From assembly GCF_000165125.1 (NCBI RefSeq), contig NZ_AEIU01000075.1, positions 176,546-240,545 on the forward strand: a DNA stretch of 64,000 nt, written 5' to 3'. A program made the position numbers and the translations under genes. How positions within the stretch are numbered: the first letter of the stretch is position 1; every line of letters starts with the position of its first letter. Source of the stretch: Vibrio caribbeanicus ATCC BAA-2122. Its GTDB lineage: Bacteria; Pseudomonadota; Gammaproteobacteria; Enterobacterales; Vibrionaceae. The notes beneath the pieces are model-generated. The model saw nothing but the letters and a program-made list of their open reading frames with translations, did not search any database and was not told the origin of the DNA. This document shows positions 28,732 through 38,220 of the stretch, one piece after another.

Positions 28732-30252
28732 ATGAACGTTATACGCCAACAGGATGTGATCAGCAGCGTTGCTGACGCATTACAGTACATTTCTTACTAT
28801 CATCCTTTAGACTTCGTACAGGCTCTAGAAAAAGCTTACCAACGCGAACAAAGCCAAGCGGCAAAAGATGCAATTGCACAGATACTTATCAACTCAAGGA
28901 TGTCCGCTGAGGGGCATAGACCGATATGTCAGGATACGGGTATCGTGACTTGTTTTGTTAATATCGGTATGCAGGTCCAGTGGGATAAAACCGACCTTAC
29001 TGTTCAGCAGATGGTAGATGAGGGAGTTCGCCAAGCATATACCAATCCGGATAATCCACTTCGCGCTTCAGTTCTCTCAGATCCTGCTGGTAAACGCGTA
29101 AATACCAAAGACAATACACCGGCGGTCGTACACATAAATATGGTTCCGGGTGACAAGGTTGAAATTCAAATAGCTGCGAAAGGTGGCGGTAGTGAGAATA
29201 AGACCAAGATGGTTATGTTAAATCCATCCGATGATATTGCCGAATGGGTTGAAAAGACGCTCCCTACTATGGGTGCTGGCTGGTGTCCTCCGGGCATGTT
29301 GGGTATTGGTATTGGCGGTACTGCAGAGAAATCTGCCGTACTTGCGAAAGAGTCATTAATGGAACATATCGATATTCAGGAGCTTATTGATCGTGGTCCA
29401 CAGAATGCAGAAGAAGAATTGCGTTTAGACATTTTTAATCGCGTCAATAAATTGGGAATCGGTGCTCAAGGTCTTGGTGGACTTACAACTGTGGTCGATG
29501 TCAAAATCAAAACGGCACCGACGCATGCTGCTTCTAAACCTGTTTGTTTGATTCCTAACTGTGCGGCGACTCGTCATGTTCACTTTATATTAGACGGCTC
29601 AGGCCCTGCAGATCTCGAGGCACCTAAACTAGAGGATTGGCCAGATATTACATGGGAAGCAGGTGAAAACACTCGACGAGTTAATTTAGATACGGTCACT
29701 AAAGAAGAGGTCAAAGAATGGAGAACAGGTGAGACTGTACTTCTCTCTGGCAAAATACTTACTGGTCGTGATGCTGCGCATAAGCGCATTCAAGGAATGC
29801 TTCAAAGCGGAGAGGGTTTACCTAAAGGTATTGACCTTAAAGGTAAGTTTATATACTACGTCGGGCCAGTAGATGCCGTTGGTGATGAGGTTGTGGGGCC
29901 AGCAGGTCCTACGACCTCTACCCGAATGGACAAATTCACTGATATGATGTTAGAAGAAACCGGTATTATGGGCATGATAGGCAAAGCTGAACGTGGTCCT
30001 GCTACTGTGGAGTCGATAAAAAAACATCAGGCAGTATATCTCATGGCGGTAGGTGGTGCGGCTTACCTTGTCTCTAAAGCAATTAAAAAAGCTCGAGTTG
30101 TTGCTTTTGAAGATCTTGGTATGGAAGCAATCTATGAGTTTGAAGTTGAAGACATGCCTGTAACCGTGGCTGTCGACTCAACTGGCTCAAATGCGCATCA
30201 AATTGGTCCTGATACCTGGAAAGTTAAGATCCAAGAAATGGAAGATCAATAA
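28732..30252 (+). CDS. fumA: Class I fumarate hydratase ([4Fe-4S])
   Basis: The enzyme interconverts fumarate and malate in the TCA cycle. The 506 residues include the N-terminal alpha domain and a C-terminal beta domain with GKILTGRDAAHKR and GPAGPTTSTRMD. Likely cluster ligands are C66 (PICQDTG), C185 (GWCPPGM) and C277 or C272 (KPVCLIPNCAATRH); the C66-C185 spacing of 119 equals that of known class I fumarases. It is about 40 residues shorter at the N-terminus than E. coli FumA. The symbol denotes the class I type. A strong hairpin follows. Confidence 0.93.
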   Translation: MNVIRQQDVISSVADALQYISYYHPLDFVQALEKAYQREQSQAAKDAIAQILINSRMSAEGHRPICQDTGIVTCFVNIGMQVQWDKTDLTVQQMVDEGVRQAYTNPDNPLRASVLSDPAGKRVNTKDNTPAVVHINMVPGDKVEIQIAAKGGGSENKTKMVMLNPSDDIAEWVEKTLPTMGAGWCPPGMLGIGIGGTAEKSAVLAKESLMEHIDIQELIDRGPQNAEEELRLDIFNRVNKLGIGAQGLGGLTTVVDVKIKTAPTHAASKPVCLIPNCAATRHVHFILDGSGPADLEAPKLEDWPDITWEAGENTRRVNLDTVTKEEVKEWRTGETVLLSGKILTGRDAAHKRIQGMLQSGEGLPKGIDLKGKFIYYVGPVDAVGDEVVGPAGPTTSTRMDKFTDMMLEETGIMGMIGKAERGPATVESIKKHQAVYLMAVGGAAYLVSKAIKKARVVAFEDLGMEAIYEFEVEDMPVTVAVDSTGSNAHQIGPDTWKVKIQEMEDQ

Positions 30253-30290
30253 GCATCATAGCGAACTTAGCTTAAAAAGTTTTAATTTTA

Positions 30291-30312
30291 GCGCGGCATT
30301 TGCCGCGCTTTT
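30291..30312 (+). terminator. Terminator of the fumarase gene
   Basis: GCGCGGCA-TT-TGCCGCGC followed by TTTTC, about 39 bases past the stop codon. Confidence 0.85.
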
Positions 30313-30377
30313 CGTTCATTTGGCATTAATAATGAATTCCGTATGATTACACTATGTTCTGCTAATAGAGACAGCAA

Positions 30378-31751
30378 ATGAATCCAATTAGGCGCGAGTT
30401 TCATGACTTACTGAGCCGTACTACTGATAATAATGTTCGAATTGCCGTGACAGGTCTTTCTCGAGCAGGAAAAACAGCGTTTATCAGCTCTCTGGTCAAC
30501 CAACTACTGAGTGTATCAACTCACGAAAATTTACCCTTGTTGAGTGCATCTAGGGAGAGACGCCTTGTTGGTGCAAAACGAGTACCTCAGAAAAATATGA
30601 TGGTGCCAAGCTTTCCTTACGATGAGGCGATGTCTAATTTGTCTCAGATTCCTCCACAGTGGCCTGAACCTACGAGAGATGTAAGTGAAACTCGGATCAT
30701 ATTAAAATATCGAACCAACAAGAAATCACGTCGTTTGTTTGGCGAAAATTCAACGATAAGCCTAGATATTGTCGATTACCCAGGGGAGTGGCTTTTGGAT
30801 CTCCCTTTACTTCAAATGAGCTTTGCACAATGGTCGGAACATCAGTTTTTAGCGTTAGAGGGACAGCGTAAAGAGTATGCCCAAGAGTGGCTTAAAGAGC
30901 TAAATACCATTGATTTGTCCGCTTCTCTCGATGAGAAAGCCATCGCAAATGTTGCTTATTCTTATACCCAGTTCTTGCATCGATGCAAAGCAAATGGGTT
31001 GCATTGGATCCAACCTGGCAGGTTCGTTTTGCCCGGTGAATTGGAAGGAGCGCCTGTACTGCAATTCTTTCCTTGTAAGATGAAAGATAAGCGTGATTTG
31101 AAAGGGACAAACTACGAGACTTTGGAGGCTAGGTATCGCGAATATCAGCGGAGAGTAGTTAAAGCGTTTTATAAACAACATTTCTCTACTTTCGACCGTC
31201 AAATAGTCTTAGTTGATTGTTTGCAGCCTCTTAATGCGGGATATGATTCATTTTATGACATGAGACGAGCGCTGGAAGAGTTGTTAAAGAGCTTCAGTTA
31301 TGGACGTAATAATGTGATAAATCGCTTATTTTCTCCTCGCATAGATAAAATTATTTTCGCAGCGACGAAAGCTGATCATATTACTCCAGAACAACACGAA
31401 AACTTAGTGAGCTTACTTCAACAAATGGTGCACCCTTGCTGGCAGACAGCGGCTTTCGATGGTATTGAAATGAATTGTATGGCATTGGCGTCTATTCAAG
31501 CCACAGAGTTCGGCTACATCCAACAAAATGGTGAACTTCATCCAGCACTCCAAGGCCTAACATTGGAAGGAAACAAGGTAACTCTTTTTCCTGGAGAAGT
31601 ACCATCAAAGCTCCCAGAAAAGTCCTTTTGGCTGGATCAAGGTTTTAACTTTCAGCAATTTAAGCCCTTGAGTCATCGAGCTGATAACCCTTTAGTCCAT
31701 ACTAGAGTCGATAAAGCGTTGGAATACTTGATAGGAGATAAATTAAAATGA
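30378..31751 (+). CDS. ycjX: YcjX family P-loop ATPase/GTPase
   Basis: The 457-residue protein belongs to the YcjX (DUF463) family of predicted nucleotide-binding stress proteins. A P-loop GLSRAGKT is at residues 26-33 and a probable Walker B/switch region, DIVDYPGEWLLDLPLL, lies near 134. In E. coli ycjX and ycjF form one unit induced with the phage-shock genes and sit beside tyrR. The same order is found here, and the stop codon overlaps the ycjF start by four bases. The molecular role is not established. Confidence 0.92.
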   Translation: MNPIRREFHDLLSRTTDNNVRIAVTGLSRAGKTAFISSLVNQLLSVSTHENLPLLSASRERRLVGAKRVPQKNMMVPSFPYDEAMSNLSQIPPQWPEPTRDVSETRIILKYRTNKKSRRLFGENSTISLDIVDYPGEWLLDLPLLQMSFAQWSEHQFLALEGQRKEYAQEWLKELNTIDLSASLDEKAIANVAYSYTQFLHRCKANGLHWIQPGRFVLPGELEGAPVLQFFPCKMKDKRDLKGTNYETLEARYREYQRRVVKAFYKQHFSTFDRQIVLVDCLQPLNAGYDSFYDMRRALEELLKSFSYGRNNVINRLFSPRIDKIIFAATKADHITPEQHENLVSLLQQMVHPCWQTAAFDGIEMNCMALASIQATEFGYIQQNGELHPALQGLTLEGNKVTLFPGEVPSKLPEKSFWLDQGFNFQQFKPLSHRADNPLVHTRVDKALEYLIGDKLK

Positions 31752-32791
31752 AACAGCCAAACAAAGCCTTCATCAAGCCTAATAAGATATTCGACCAACA
31801 GCTTGAGAAAGAGGGGCAGACGACTATTTTGGAAAAAGCAAAGTCTTATCAAGACGAAGATGATTTTACAGTAAACGCAGTGCCAGAAGATAATACAACG
31901 TCAGGAAAGATTGAAACTGAACTATTTAGGACAGTACAACCCAAGGCATCAAAGAAGCTTTTTCCCTTTGCAATTTCACTTTTCGTCGGATTAGTTATTT
32001 GGCAAGCTATTGATAGTATATGGAGTAGTTTTCAAGCATCCGATATGTTGACCTTAAGTTGGTCAATGTTTGTTATGTTCTTGTCTTTTATCGGCCTGTC
32101 TGCTGTCGGGCGCGAGTGGCTCAAGCTACGAAAGTTACGTCAGCATATGTCTATACAAGAGCAAGGCGTTCAGATATCGTCTTCCGATAGCATCGGTAGC
32201 GGTAAGAAATTTTGCCAAAAGTTGGCGAGTCAAGCTAGTATTGATGTTAATTCCGCAAGTTATCAGCGTTGGCTCCAAGCGTTGACCCATTCGCACAATG
32301 ATCGAGAAATTTTAGAGCTTTACGATACAATGGTGGTTTCTGAACAAGACAAAATAGCTGTTCGGACAGTTTCAAAGTTTTCCACCGAATCTGCTGCCCT
32401 CATTGCCATCAGTCCCCTTGCTATTGCGGATATGTTTTTAGTGGCATGGCGAAGCATAAAGATGCTAGACAACTTGGCGGATATCTATGGTGTTGAACTG
32501 GGTTACTGGTCAAGAATTAAATTGTTTAAGGCCGTTTTATTCAATATGGCGATGGCGGGTGTAAGTGATTTAGCTGTTGACGCTAGTATCGATCTTTTAT
32601 CAATGGATCTAGCGGGAAAAGTTTCCGCTCGAGCGGCACAAGGTTTTGGTGTAGGCATCTTAACCGCGAGACTTGGTATTAGAGCGATGGACTTACTTCG
32701 TCCACTGAAGTGGCAAGATGGGCATGAGGTTAAACTCTCATCAATCCGTAAAGTAATAGCTGAAAAAGTAATCAGCTTGGTCGGTAAATAG
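31748..32791 (+). CDS. ycjF: YcjF family inner-membrane protein (UPF0283)
   Basis: The 347-residue protein has an acidic cytoplasmic N-terminus (about 1-70), two adjacent membrane spans (about 75-95 and 103-122) and a helical C-terminal domain with further hydrophobic helices (ESAALIAISPLAIADMFLVAW). It matches YcjF, the partner of YcjX. The ATG overlaps the ycjX stop as ATGA, so translation is coupled. The function is probably tied to envelope stress, by association only. Confidence 0.9.
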   Translation: MKQPNKAFIKPNKIFDQQLEKEGQTTILEKAKSYQDEDDFTVNAVPEDNTTSGKIETELFRTVQPKASKKLFPFAISLFVGLVIWQAIDSIWSSFQASDMLTLSWSMFVMFLSFIGLSAVGREWLKLRKLRQHMSIQEQGVQISSSDSIGSGKKFCQKLASQASIDVNSASYQRWLQALTHSHNDREILELYDTMVVSEQDKIAVRTVSKFSTESAALIAISPLAIADMFLVAWRSIKMLDNLADIYGVELGYWSRIKLFKAVLFNMAMAGVSDLAVDASIDLLSMDLAGKVSARAAQGFGVGILTARLGIRAMDLLRPLKWQDGHEVKLSSIRKVIAEKVISLVGK

Positions 32792-32892
32792 AACTTAATG
32801 TGAAGGAAGTAGTATATGTAGACTTGACGCGTATCTGACCATAGGTGAAACTACTGTCAACTTTTCGTGACACCTAATTTAGGAAACCAACT

Positions 32893-34437
32893 GTGCGTCT
32901 AGAAGTATTCTGTGAAGATAGACTAGGTTTGACTCGGGAACTGCTTGATATTCTCGCTTGCAAAGAAATCGACCTCCGTGGTATTGAAATTGATGTAACA
33001 GGGATAATTTATTTAAATTGTCCCGACATAGATTTTGATAGTTTTAGCGAGCTAATGGCCGAAATTAGACGAATTGATGGTGTAAGGGATGTTCGAAAGA
33101 TCCCATTTATGCCCATAGAGCGTCACAACCACGAGCTCATTTCATTATTAAATAATCTGCCTGAGCCCGTGTTGGCGATTGACTTAAAAGGTCAGGTCGA
33201 TATGGCTAATCATGCCGCTCTGGCTCTTTTCCACAAAGAGGAGAAGGAGACGATCGGTCATCCTATTTCTGCATTACTACCTCAATTTAATTTTGCAAAG
33301 TGGGCGGAAGGAAACATAAAAAGGCAAAGAGAAGAGGTTGTAATTGGTGGTTTAGATTACATAATGGAAGTTATGCCCGTTTATATCATCAATGAATCGA
33401 ATGAATCTGTTCTTGCGAGTACAGTGATGATCATTCGGTCAATTCAAGAAAAGTTACTTTTTGATCAAGCTTTACCTGTAAATAATAACCTTGGTTTTGA
33501 GCACTTTGTTGGTGTTTCCAATCGTCATAAATCATTAATTAGTCAAGCTAAAAAACTTTCAGCCCTCGACCAACCCCTTTTGATTCAGGGTGAAACAGGT
33601 ACAGGGAAAGAGATGTTAGCCCGTGCTTGTCACAATCGTTCTCATCGTGCAGGTGAACCGTTTTTAGTTTTGAGTTGTGCATCTATGCCCGATGGTGTTG
33701 CCGAAACTGAGCTTTTTGGTCACGCTCCGGGCTCATTTAACCATCAACAAGGCCATAAAGGTATTTTTGAACAGGCAAACGGTGGGACTGTATTTCTCGA
33801 TGAAATAGGTGAAATGAGTCCCCATTTACAAATTAAACTGCTTCGCCTTTTACAAGATGGAACGTTCCGACGCGTCGGAGAAGAGCATGAGGTTCATGTG
33901 GATGTGCGTGTGATTGCCTCTACACGACATCAGCTTGCAGAACTCGCAGAATCAGGCTCTTTTCGCGAAGACCTTTTTTATCGACTGAACGTTCTGACAT
34001 TGCACATTCCACCGCTTAGGGAGAGAAGCAGCGATATAGCTCCGCTTCTAGAGCTTTTTGTTGCTAAATATGTAAAGCAATTGGGAATTGTACAACCGTC
34101 AATTGAGTCTTCTCTTGTTGATCAGTTAGTGAGTTATCATTGGCCTGGAAATATGCGTCAACTTGAAAATATGGTTCTCAGAGCACTCACCGAGCTAGAA
34201 TCTGAGCAGCTCAATATTGAGCTTTTCCACTTGCCACAATTGGAAGTTAATGTATCCAATGCTCCTTCACTCAATCTGGACGGTTCATTGGATGAAATAA
34301 TGAAGGAGTATGAGTCACAAGTTCTTGACCGTTTGTATCAATCATTTCCCTCTAGCAGAAAGCTTGCGAAGAGACTTAATGTCTCGCATACATCAGTCGC
34401 AAATAAATTAAGAGAATATGGAATAAGAAAAAGCTAA
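32893..34437 (+). CDS. tyrR: Transcriptional regulator TyrR
   Basis: TyrR controls aromatic amino-acid synthesis and transport with Tyr, Phe or Trp as cofactor. The 514 residues contain an N-terminal ACT domain (about 1-70), a PAS domain (about 78-120), an AAA+ domain (Walker A GETGTGKE near 233, Walker B TVFLDEIGEMS) and a C-terminal Fis-type HTH (SSRKLAKRLNVSHTSVANKLREYGI). The sigma-54 contact loop GAFTGA is absent; APGSFNHQQGH stands in its place, as expected for TyrR, which works with sigma-70. The start is GTG with AGGA eight bases upstream. A likely target, tyrP, lies at 19253. Confidence 0.95.
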   Translation: MRLEVFCEDRLGLTRELLDILACKEIDLRGIEIDVTGIIYLNCPDIDFDSFSELMAEIRRIDGVRDVRKIPFMPIERHNHELISLLNNLPEPVLAIDLKGQVDMANHAALALFHKEEKETIGHPISALLPQFNFAKWAEGNIKRQREEVVIGGLDYIMEVMPVYIINESNESVLASTVMIIRSIQEKLLFDQALPVNNNLGFEHFVGVSNRHKSLISQAKKLSALDQPLLIQGETGTGKEMLARACHNRSHRAGEPFLVLSCASMPDGVAETELFGHAPGSFNHQQGHKGIFEQANGGTVFLDEIGEMSPHLQIKLLRLLQDGTFRRVGEEHEVHVDVRVIASTRHQLAELAESGSFREDLFYRLNVLTLHIPPLRERSSDIAPLLELFVAKYVKQLGIVQPSIESSLVDQLVSYHWPGNMRQLENMVLRALTELESEQLNIELFHLPQLEVNVSNAPSLNLDGSLDEIMKEYESQVLDRLYQSFPSSRKLAKRLNVSHTSVANKLREYGIRKS

Positions 34438-35010
34438 ATGGAAAGATTAAGCACCCCCACAAATGTTTTTGAAACAGATGAAAAAGTTGTGGTACGGACA
34501 GCAGAGCCTACTGATGGTAAATTGATCGCAGATTATTTTAATAAAAACCGTGAACACCTTAGACCTTGGGAGCCCACACGAGAAAACCCATTTTTTTCCG
34601 AGAATGGATGGACTCAGCGCCTGGTAAAACTCAGTGAACTTCATCGTATGGGGCTGGGCTTTTATCTTCTTGTTTTTGAAGTTAATACCAATAAAATGTT
34701 GGGCACGATATCATTCAGCAACATTGCGCGTTTTCCTGCTCATACGTGTAATCTTGGATATTCGCTATCATGTGATGCGCAGGGAAAGGGTGTTATGACT
34801 CGTGCCTTGAAATTGGCTATCGGGTATATGTTTGAACATCAACGGATTCATCGTATCATGGCCAGCTATATGCCAAGAAATAAACGAAGCGAATCGGTAT
34901 TGAAACGACTTGAATTTGTGCGAGAAGGCTTTGCAGAAGATTACCTCCTTATAAACGGGAAGTGGGAAGACCATATTCTTACTTCTCTAGTCAATAAAAA
35001 TTGGAAATGA
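34438..35010 (+). CDS. rimJ: RimJ-type ribosomal protein N-acetyltransferase
   Basis: The 190-residue GNAT-family enzyme most resembles RimJ, which acetylates the N-terminal Ala of ribosomal protein S5. Matching blocks are LRPWEPTREN, the acetyl-CoA motif GYSLSCDAQGKGVMTRAL, and IHRIMASYMPRNKRSESVLKRLEF, followed by DYLLINGKWEDHI. The ATG follows the tyrR stop with no gap (TAAATG), so it is probably expressed with tyrR by reinitiation. It could also acetylate another substrate. Confidence 0.88.
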   Translation: MERLSTPTNVFETDEKVVVRTAEPTDGKLIADYFNKNREHLRPWEPTRENPFFSENGWTQRLVKLSELHRMGLGFYLLVFEVNTNKMLGTISFSNIARFPAHTCNLGYSLSCDAQGKGVMTRALKLAIGYMFEHQRIHRIMASYMPRNKRSESVLKRLEFVREGFAEDYLLINGKWEDHILTSLVNKNWK

Positions 35011-35055
35011 TCTTAGTAATTAAATATTAGTAACTTATACCACCACGGAGAATCG

Positions 35056-35529
35056 ATGTCGTATCTTACTTTGGAACAGTACCAAAGAAAATGGATTTTT
35101 ACGCACCAATCAATGCCAGTACCTGAGTGTGATCTAAAGACCATTAAACCTATGTCTGCCGATCGTTCCTCTCAACTTTGGAAAGAAAATATAAGCTCAC
35201 AAAGCCCTGATGCTGAGCGACTCAGTTCATCAGATTGGCCTATGAAAGAGTCGAATTGGTCAATGACCGTCGACTGGATGCAAGCATGGGAAAGTGATGA
35301 AGAGATAATGCCTCAAGGCGTGATAGATTTTATCGACTGGCAAGATGATGTAACTATCTATTTTTGCTACGAAAAATATAACGTGCTAGAAACAAAGTGG
35401 TCGGTGTTTAAAAAGTATTGGAAGAATTTTTTGTTTTACGATGACGGCCCGATTTTAATCGCAAGAAGAAGAAAAGAAGCGCTGTGGTTCAATTCTGACG
35501 GTACAGTCAAACTTGGAAAAAGAAAATAG
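35056..35529 (+). CDS. DUF2947 family protein
   Basis: The 157-residue soluble protein is rich in Trp and acidic residues (KRKWIFTHQ-type start, VDWMQAWESDEE, YNVLETKWSVFKKYWKNFLFYDDGP). I believe it is the DUF2947 family of gamma-proteobacteria, from memory of its opening and end; no function is known. GGAGAATCG directly precedes the ATG. It lies 45 bases after rimJ and could share its transcript. Confidence 0.65.
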   Translation: MSYLTLEQYQRKWIFTHQSMPVPECDLKTIKPMSADRSSQLWKENISSQSPDAERLSSSDWPMKESNWSMTVDWMQAWESDEEIMPQGVIDFIDWQDDVTIYFCYEKYNVLETKWSVFKKYWKNFLFYDDGPILIARRRKEALWFNSDGTVKLGKRK

Positions 35530-35702
35530 TTTGCCTCAGACTAATGTTTCTAGAGTGATGTCAATACGTTAAAATGTGAAGTTAATAGTTTTTTCTGTCA
35601 TTAACTTTGTAACTTTTGTGTAAGTTGTTATTATTTATGAGATGGTGGCAGTAAATGCTGCATATTCACATTGTTTTGACATATTCATAGGGTGCAGGTG
35701 CT

Positions 35703-35870
35703 TTGAATACATCTCAATTACGCGAAGAATTTTATGCGCACATCAGTGCAGTACAAGCTCGAGCCCTGCCGAACACTAGGCCCACACTCTCTTATTTGAC
35801 TGAAGAAGAGCTCAGAGAACTGGAAATGTGTTGGATTGAGCTTTCGGTGTGGAAAAATCAGCAAGATTAA
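35703..35870 (+). CDS. Hypothetical 55-residue protein with TTG start
   Basis: The frame begins at TTG 35703 (a stop lies five codons upstream and no ATG or GTG is available) and reads MNTSQLREEFYAHISAVQAR, ending in SVWKNQQD. It is helical, charged and protein-like (SYLTEEELRELEMCWIEL). AGGTG is just upstream of the TTG, and a good terminator (35904) follows 33 bases after the stop, which together support a real single-gene unit. I do not recognise a family. Confidence 0.5.
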   Translation: MNTSQLREEFYAHISAVQARALPNTRPTLSYLTEEELRELEMCWIELSVWKNQQD

Positions 35871-35903
35871 AAATGCTCACGTAGCTTACCAGTTTATTCA
35901 AAT

Positions 35904-35928
35904 AACCTCGTAGAGAGGTTTTTTTTTG
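35904..35928 (+). terminator. Terminator after the 55-residue ORF
   Basis: AACCTC-GTAGA-GAGGTT followed directly by a run of T. Confidence 0.8.
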
Positions 35929-36024
35929 CTTCAAATTTTAATTGTTATAATATAACATTTGTGATCGTGATGTTGAAAATAGAAGTAACAGTCCCCATAG
36001 TTAGAGTCAAAGTGGAGCATTTCA

Positions 36025-36672
36025 ATGAATGCAACGACCAATATAATAAATAAAGAGTTTGTAGTGAGTGCAAGTATGGCGGAAGTAAGAGCCAGAGTTG
36101 ATTTCAAAGTCGGTGCCAATAGTGACATCGAAGCCGAATTATTGTCTTTCCGTGGCCTGCTCACTGACAAAGAGCATGTCGCTGTCATATTTAAGAAAGC
36201 AGACCTGAATCAGGATGTTCCTCTAGTCCGGATGCACTCTGAGTGCTTGACCGGGGATGTTTTTCATTCTTCACGTTGTGATTGTGGTGAGCAGCTTGAT
36301 GAAACAATCAGGCGAATGGCTGAGAGTGGGGGGATAATATTGTACCTCCGTCAAGAAGGTCGAGGCATAGGCCTATATAACAAAATTGATGCTTATAAGT
36401 TACAGAGCGAAGGTATGAACACTTATGAAGCAAATAATCACCTTGGCTTTGGCGACGACCTAAGAGACTTCACGGAAGCAGCGCAAATGCTTTTAGCCCT
36501 CAAATTGGATAAGGTACGTCTCGTCACAAACAACCCGAAAAAAATTCACGACTTACAGGCATGCGGTATCGAAATTTCTGAAGTAGTTCACACCTCTGCA
36601 CATATCAAAGAAGGGAACGAAGGCTACCTAAAAGCTAAGGTTTCTCATGGAAAACACAAACTTAAACTCTAA
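36025..36672 (+). CDS. ribA: GTP cyclohydrolase II
   Basis: This is the first enzyme of riboflavin synthesis; it opens GTP to the diaminopyrimidine intermediate. The zinc-binding segment [21 protein letters not shown], the catalytic [14 protein letters not shown] and the C-terminal [11 protein letters not shown] are all present. From the ATG at 36025 (GGAG seven bases upstream) the protein has 215 residues. The family usually begins at an in-frame ATG at 36076 ([14 protein letters not shown], 198 residues), which has a poorer ribosome binding site. The extra 17 residues may therefore be real here. Confidence 0.95.
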   Translation: MNATTNIINKEFVVSASMAEVRARVDFKVGANSDIEAELLSFRGLLTDKEHVAVIFKKADLNQDVPLVRMHSECLTGDVFHSSRCDCGEQLDETIRRMAESGGIILYLRQEGRGIGLYNKIDAYKLQSEGMNTYEANNHLGFGDDLRDFTEAAQMLLALKLDKVRLVTNNPKKIHDLQACGIEISEVVHTSAHIKEGNEGYLKAKVSHGKHKLKL

Positions 36673-36694
36673 TGCATAACCAGCATTGATGATA

Positions 36695-36722
36695 AAAGCC
36701 TCAATTGATTGAGGCTTTTTTT
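36695..36722 (+). terminator. Terminator of ribA
   Basis: AAAGCCTCAAT-TG-ATTGAGGCTTT followed by TTTT, 23 bases past the ribA stop. Confidence 0.85.
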
Positions 36723-36778
36723 GTTTGCTGCTTGCAAAAAAATTGTAAGTTTGTATTATCTCACCACAGTAGTGCAAA

Positions 36779-36793
36779 TGAGAATAATTAGCA
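36779..36793 (+). promoter_or_regulatory. Fur box upstream of the imelysin iron operon
   Basis: TGAGAAT-A-ATTAGCA matches the Fur 7-1-7 consensus TGATAAT-N-ATTATCA at 12 of 14 positions. It lies 50 bases before the chosen start of the first imelysin gene. Iron-dependent repression of the operon is a strong inference. Confidence 0.65.
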
Positions 36794-36842
36794 CTAACAA
36801 ATGAAAACGATTTTTATAAGCTTCAACAAGGATGCTTTTCGA

Positions 36843-38105
36843 ATGAATGTACAAAGTCTACTCGCCAAATCTATCGCGGCGTCAATGTTAATCGCAAGTG
36901 GTACTGCTTTTTCGGCAGATGTTACTAATAAACAGGTCGTTGAACATTATGCTGATATTGCCCATGCTGTGTTTGCCGACTCTCTAGCTACAGCTAAAAA
37001 TCTCAATAAGTCTATTGAAGCTTTCTTGGCTGCGCCAACTGACGCTAAACTCATGGAAGTTAAGCAGGCATGGTTAGACTCACGCGTGCCCTATCAGCAA
37101 TCTGAAGTGTTCCGTTTTGGCAATGCTATTGTTGATGACTGGGAAGGCCAGTTAAACGCTTGGCCGCTTGATGAAGGTATGATTGACTATGTGACTTCAG
37201 ACTACCAATACGAACTCGGAAATGCGGGTGCTAAGGCAAATATTGTCGCTAATACTCAGCTAACAATAGGTGCTTCAACGCTTGATGTATCTAAAATTAC
37301 ACCAGCATTGATCGCTGATCTGAATGAAGTCGGCGGTTCTGAGGCAAATGTTGCATCTGGGTACCACGCAATAGAGTTCTTACTTTGGGGGCAAGACTTA
37401 AACGGTACTGAAAGTGGCGCAGGGAATCGCCCATATACAGACTTTGTGTTGGGTGAGGCATGTACACATGGAAATTGTGATAGACGTGGAGCGTTCTTAC
37501 GAGCAGCAGGGCAGCTTTTGGTTCAAGATCTTGAGTGGATGGAGAAACAATGGTCTAAAGAAGCAAAAGGCAACTATCGCCAAGAGCTTGTCAATGGCTC
37601 GGCAGATAATGGTTTGAGAAAAATGCTGTTTGGCATGGGCTCGCTTTCACTTGGTGAGCTTGCTGGTGAGCGGATGAAGGTTGCTTTAGAAGCAAACTCA
37701 ACAGAAGATGAGCACGACTGTTTCTCTGACAATACCCATAACTCACATTATTACAATGAGCAGGGTATTTATAATATCTACACAGGCATTTACAAGCGTC
37801 AAGATGGTAGTTTACTCTCTGGGCCGAGCTTACATGATCTTGTAAACCAGAAAGATAAAGTAGCAGCGCAAGAAATCCAGAAACAGTTTGATCAAACGCG
37901 TTCTCAAGTCGGCAAGTTAGTGACTTCTGCTGAGAAAAATAATCAGCATTTTGATCAGCTGATCGCAGCAGGTAATGCTAAAGGGAATAAGTTGGTTAAT
38001 GAAACCATCATGTCTCTTGTAGCACAAACAGAACAAATTGAGCGTGCAGCGAAGATTGTCGGTGTTAATAGCTTGAATCCTGATACTGCAGATCACGAGT
38101 TTTAG
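36843..38105 (+). CDS. Imelysin-family periplasmic iron-acquisition protein
   Basis: Imelysin-like proteins (IrpA/ICMP type) sit in the periplasm or on the outer membrane and take part in iron uptake. From ATG 36843 the protein has 420 residues with a signal peptide (about MNVQSLLAKSIAASMLIASG, ending AFSA). The family motif GxHxxE appears as GYHAIEF (H175, E178), followed by LLWGQDL. A frame opening 14 codons earlier (36801) lacks both ribosome binding site and signal-peptide shape. It is first in a four-gene run behind a Fur box, with 115 bases to the next gene. Confidence 0.88.
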   Translation: MNVQSLLAKSIAASMLIASGTAFSADVTNKQVVEHYADIAHAVFADSLATAKNLNKSIEAFLAAPTDAKLMEVKQAWLDSRVPYQQSEVFRFGNAIVDDWEGQLNAWPLDEGMIDYVTSDYQYELGNAGAKANIVANTQLTIGASTLDVSKITPALIADLNEVGGSEANVASGYHAIEFLLWGQDLNGTESGAGNRPYTDFVLGEACTHGNCDRRGAFLRAAGQLLVQDLEWMEKQWSKEAKGNYRQELVNGSADNGLRKMLFGMGSLSLGELAGERMKVALEANSTEDEHDCFSDNTHNSHYYNEQGIYNIYTGIYKRQDGSLLSGPSLHDLVNQKDKVAAQEIQKQFDQTRSQVGKLVTSAEKNNQHFDQLIAAGNAKGNKLVNETIMSLVAQTEQIERAAKIVGVNSLNPDTADHEF

Positions 38106-38220
38106 AATCGGCTTGTTTGATATAAAGGGCTCATGCGAGCCCTTTTGCCGTTTATAGACACTCTTTTTGAGAATAATAATTATTTAACAGGTGAGCGAGA
38201 GCTCTCCCAGAGCTATTGAA

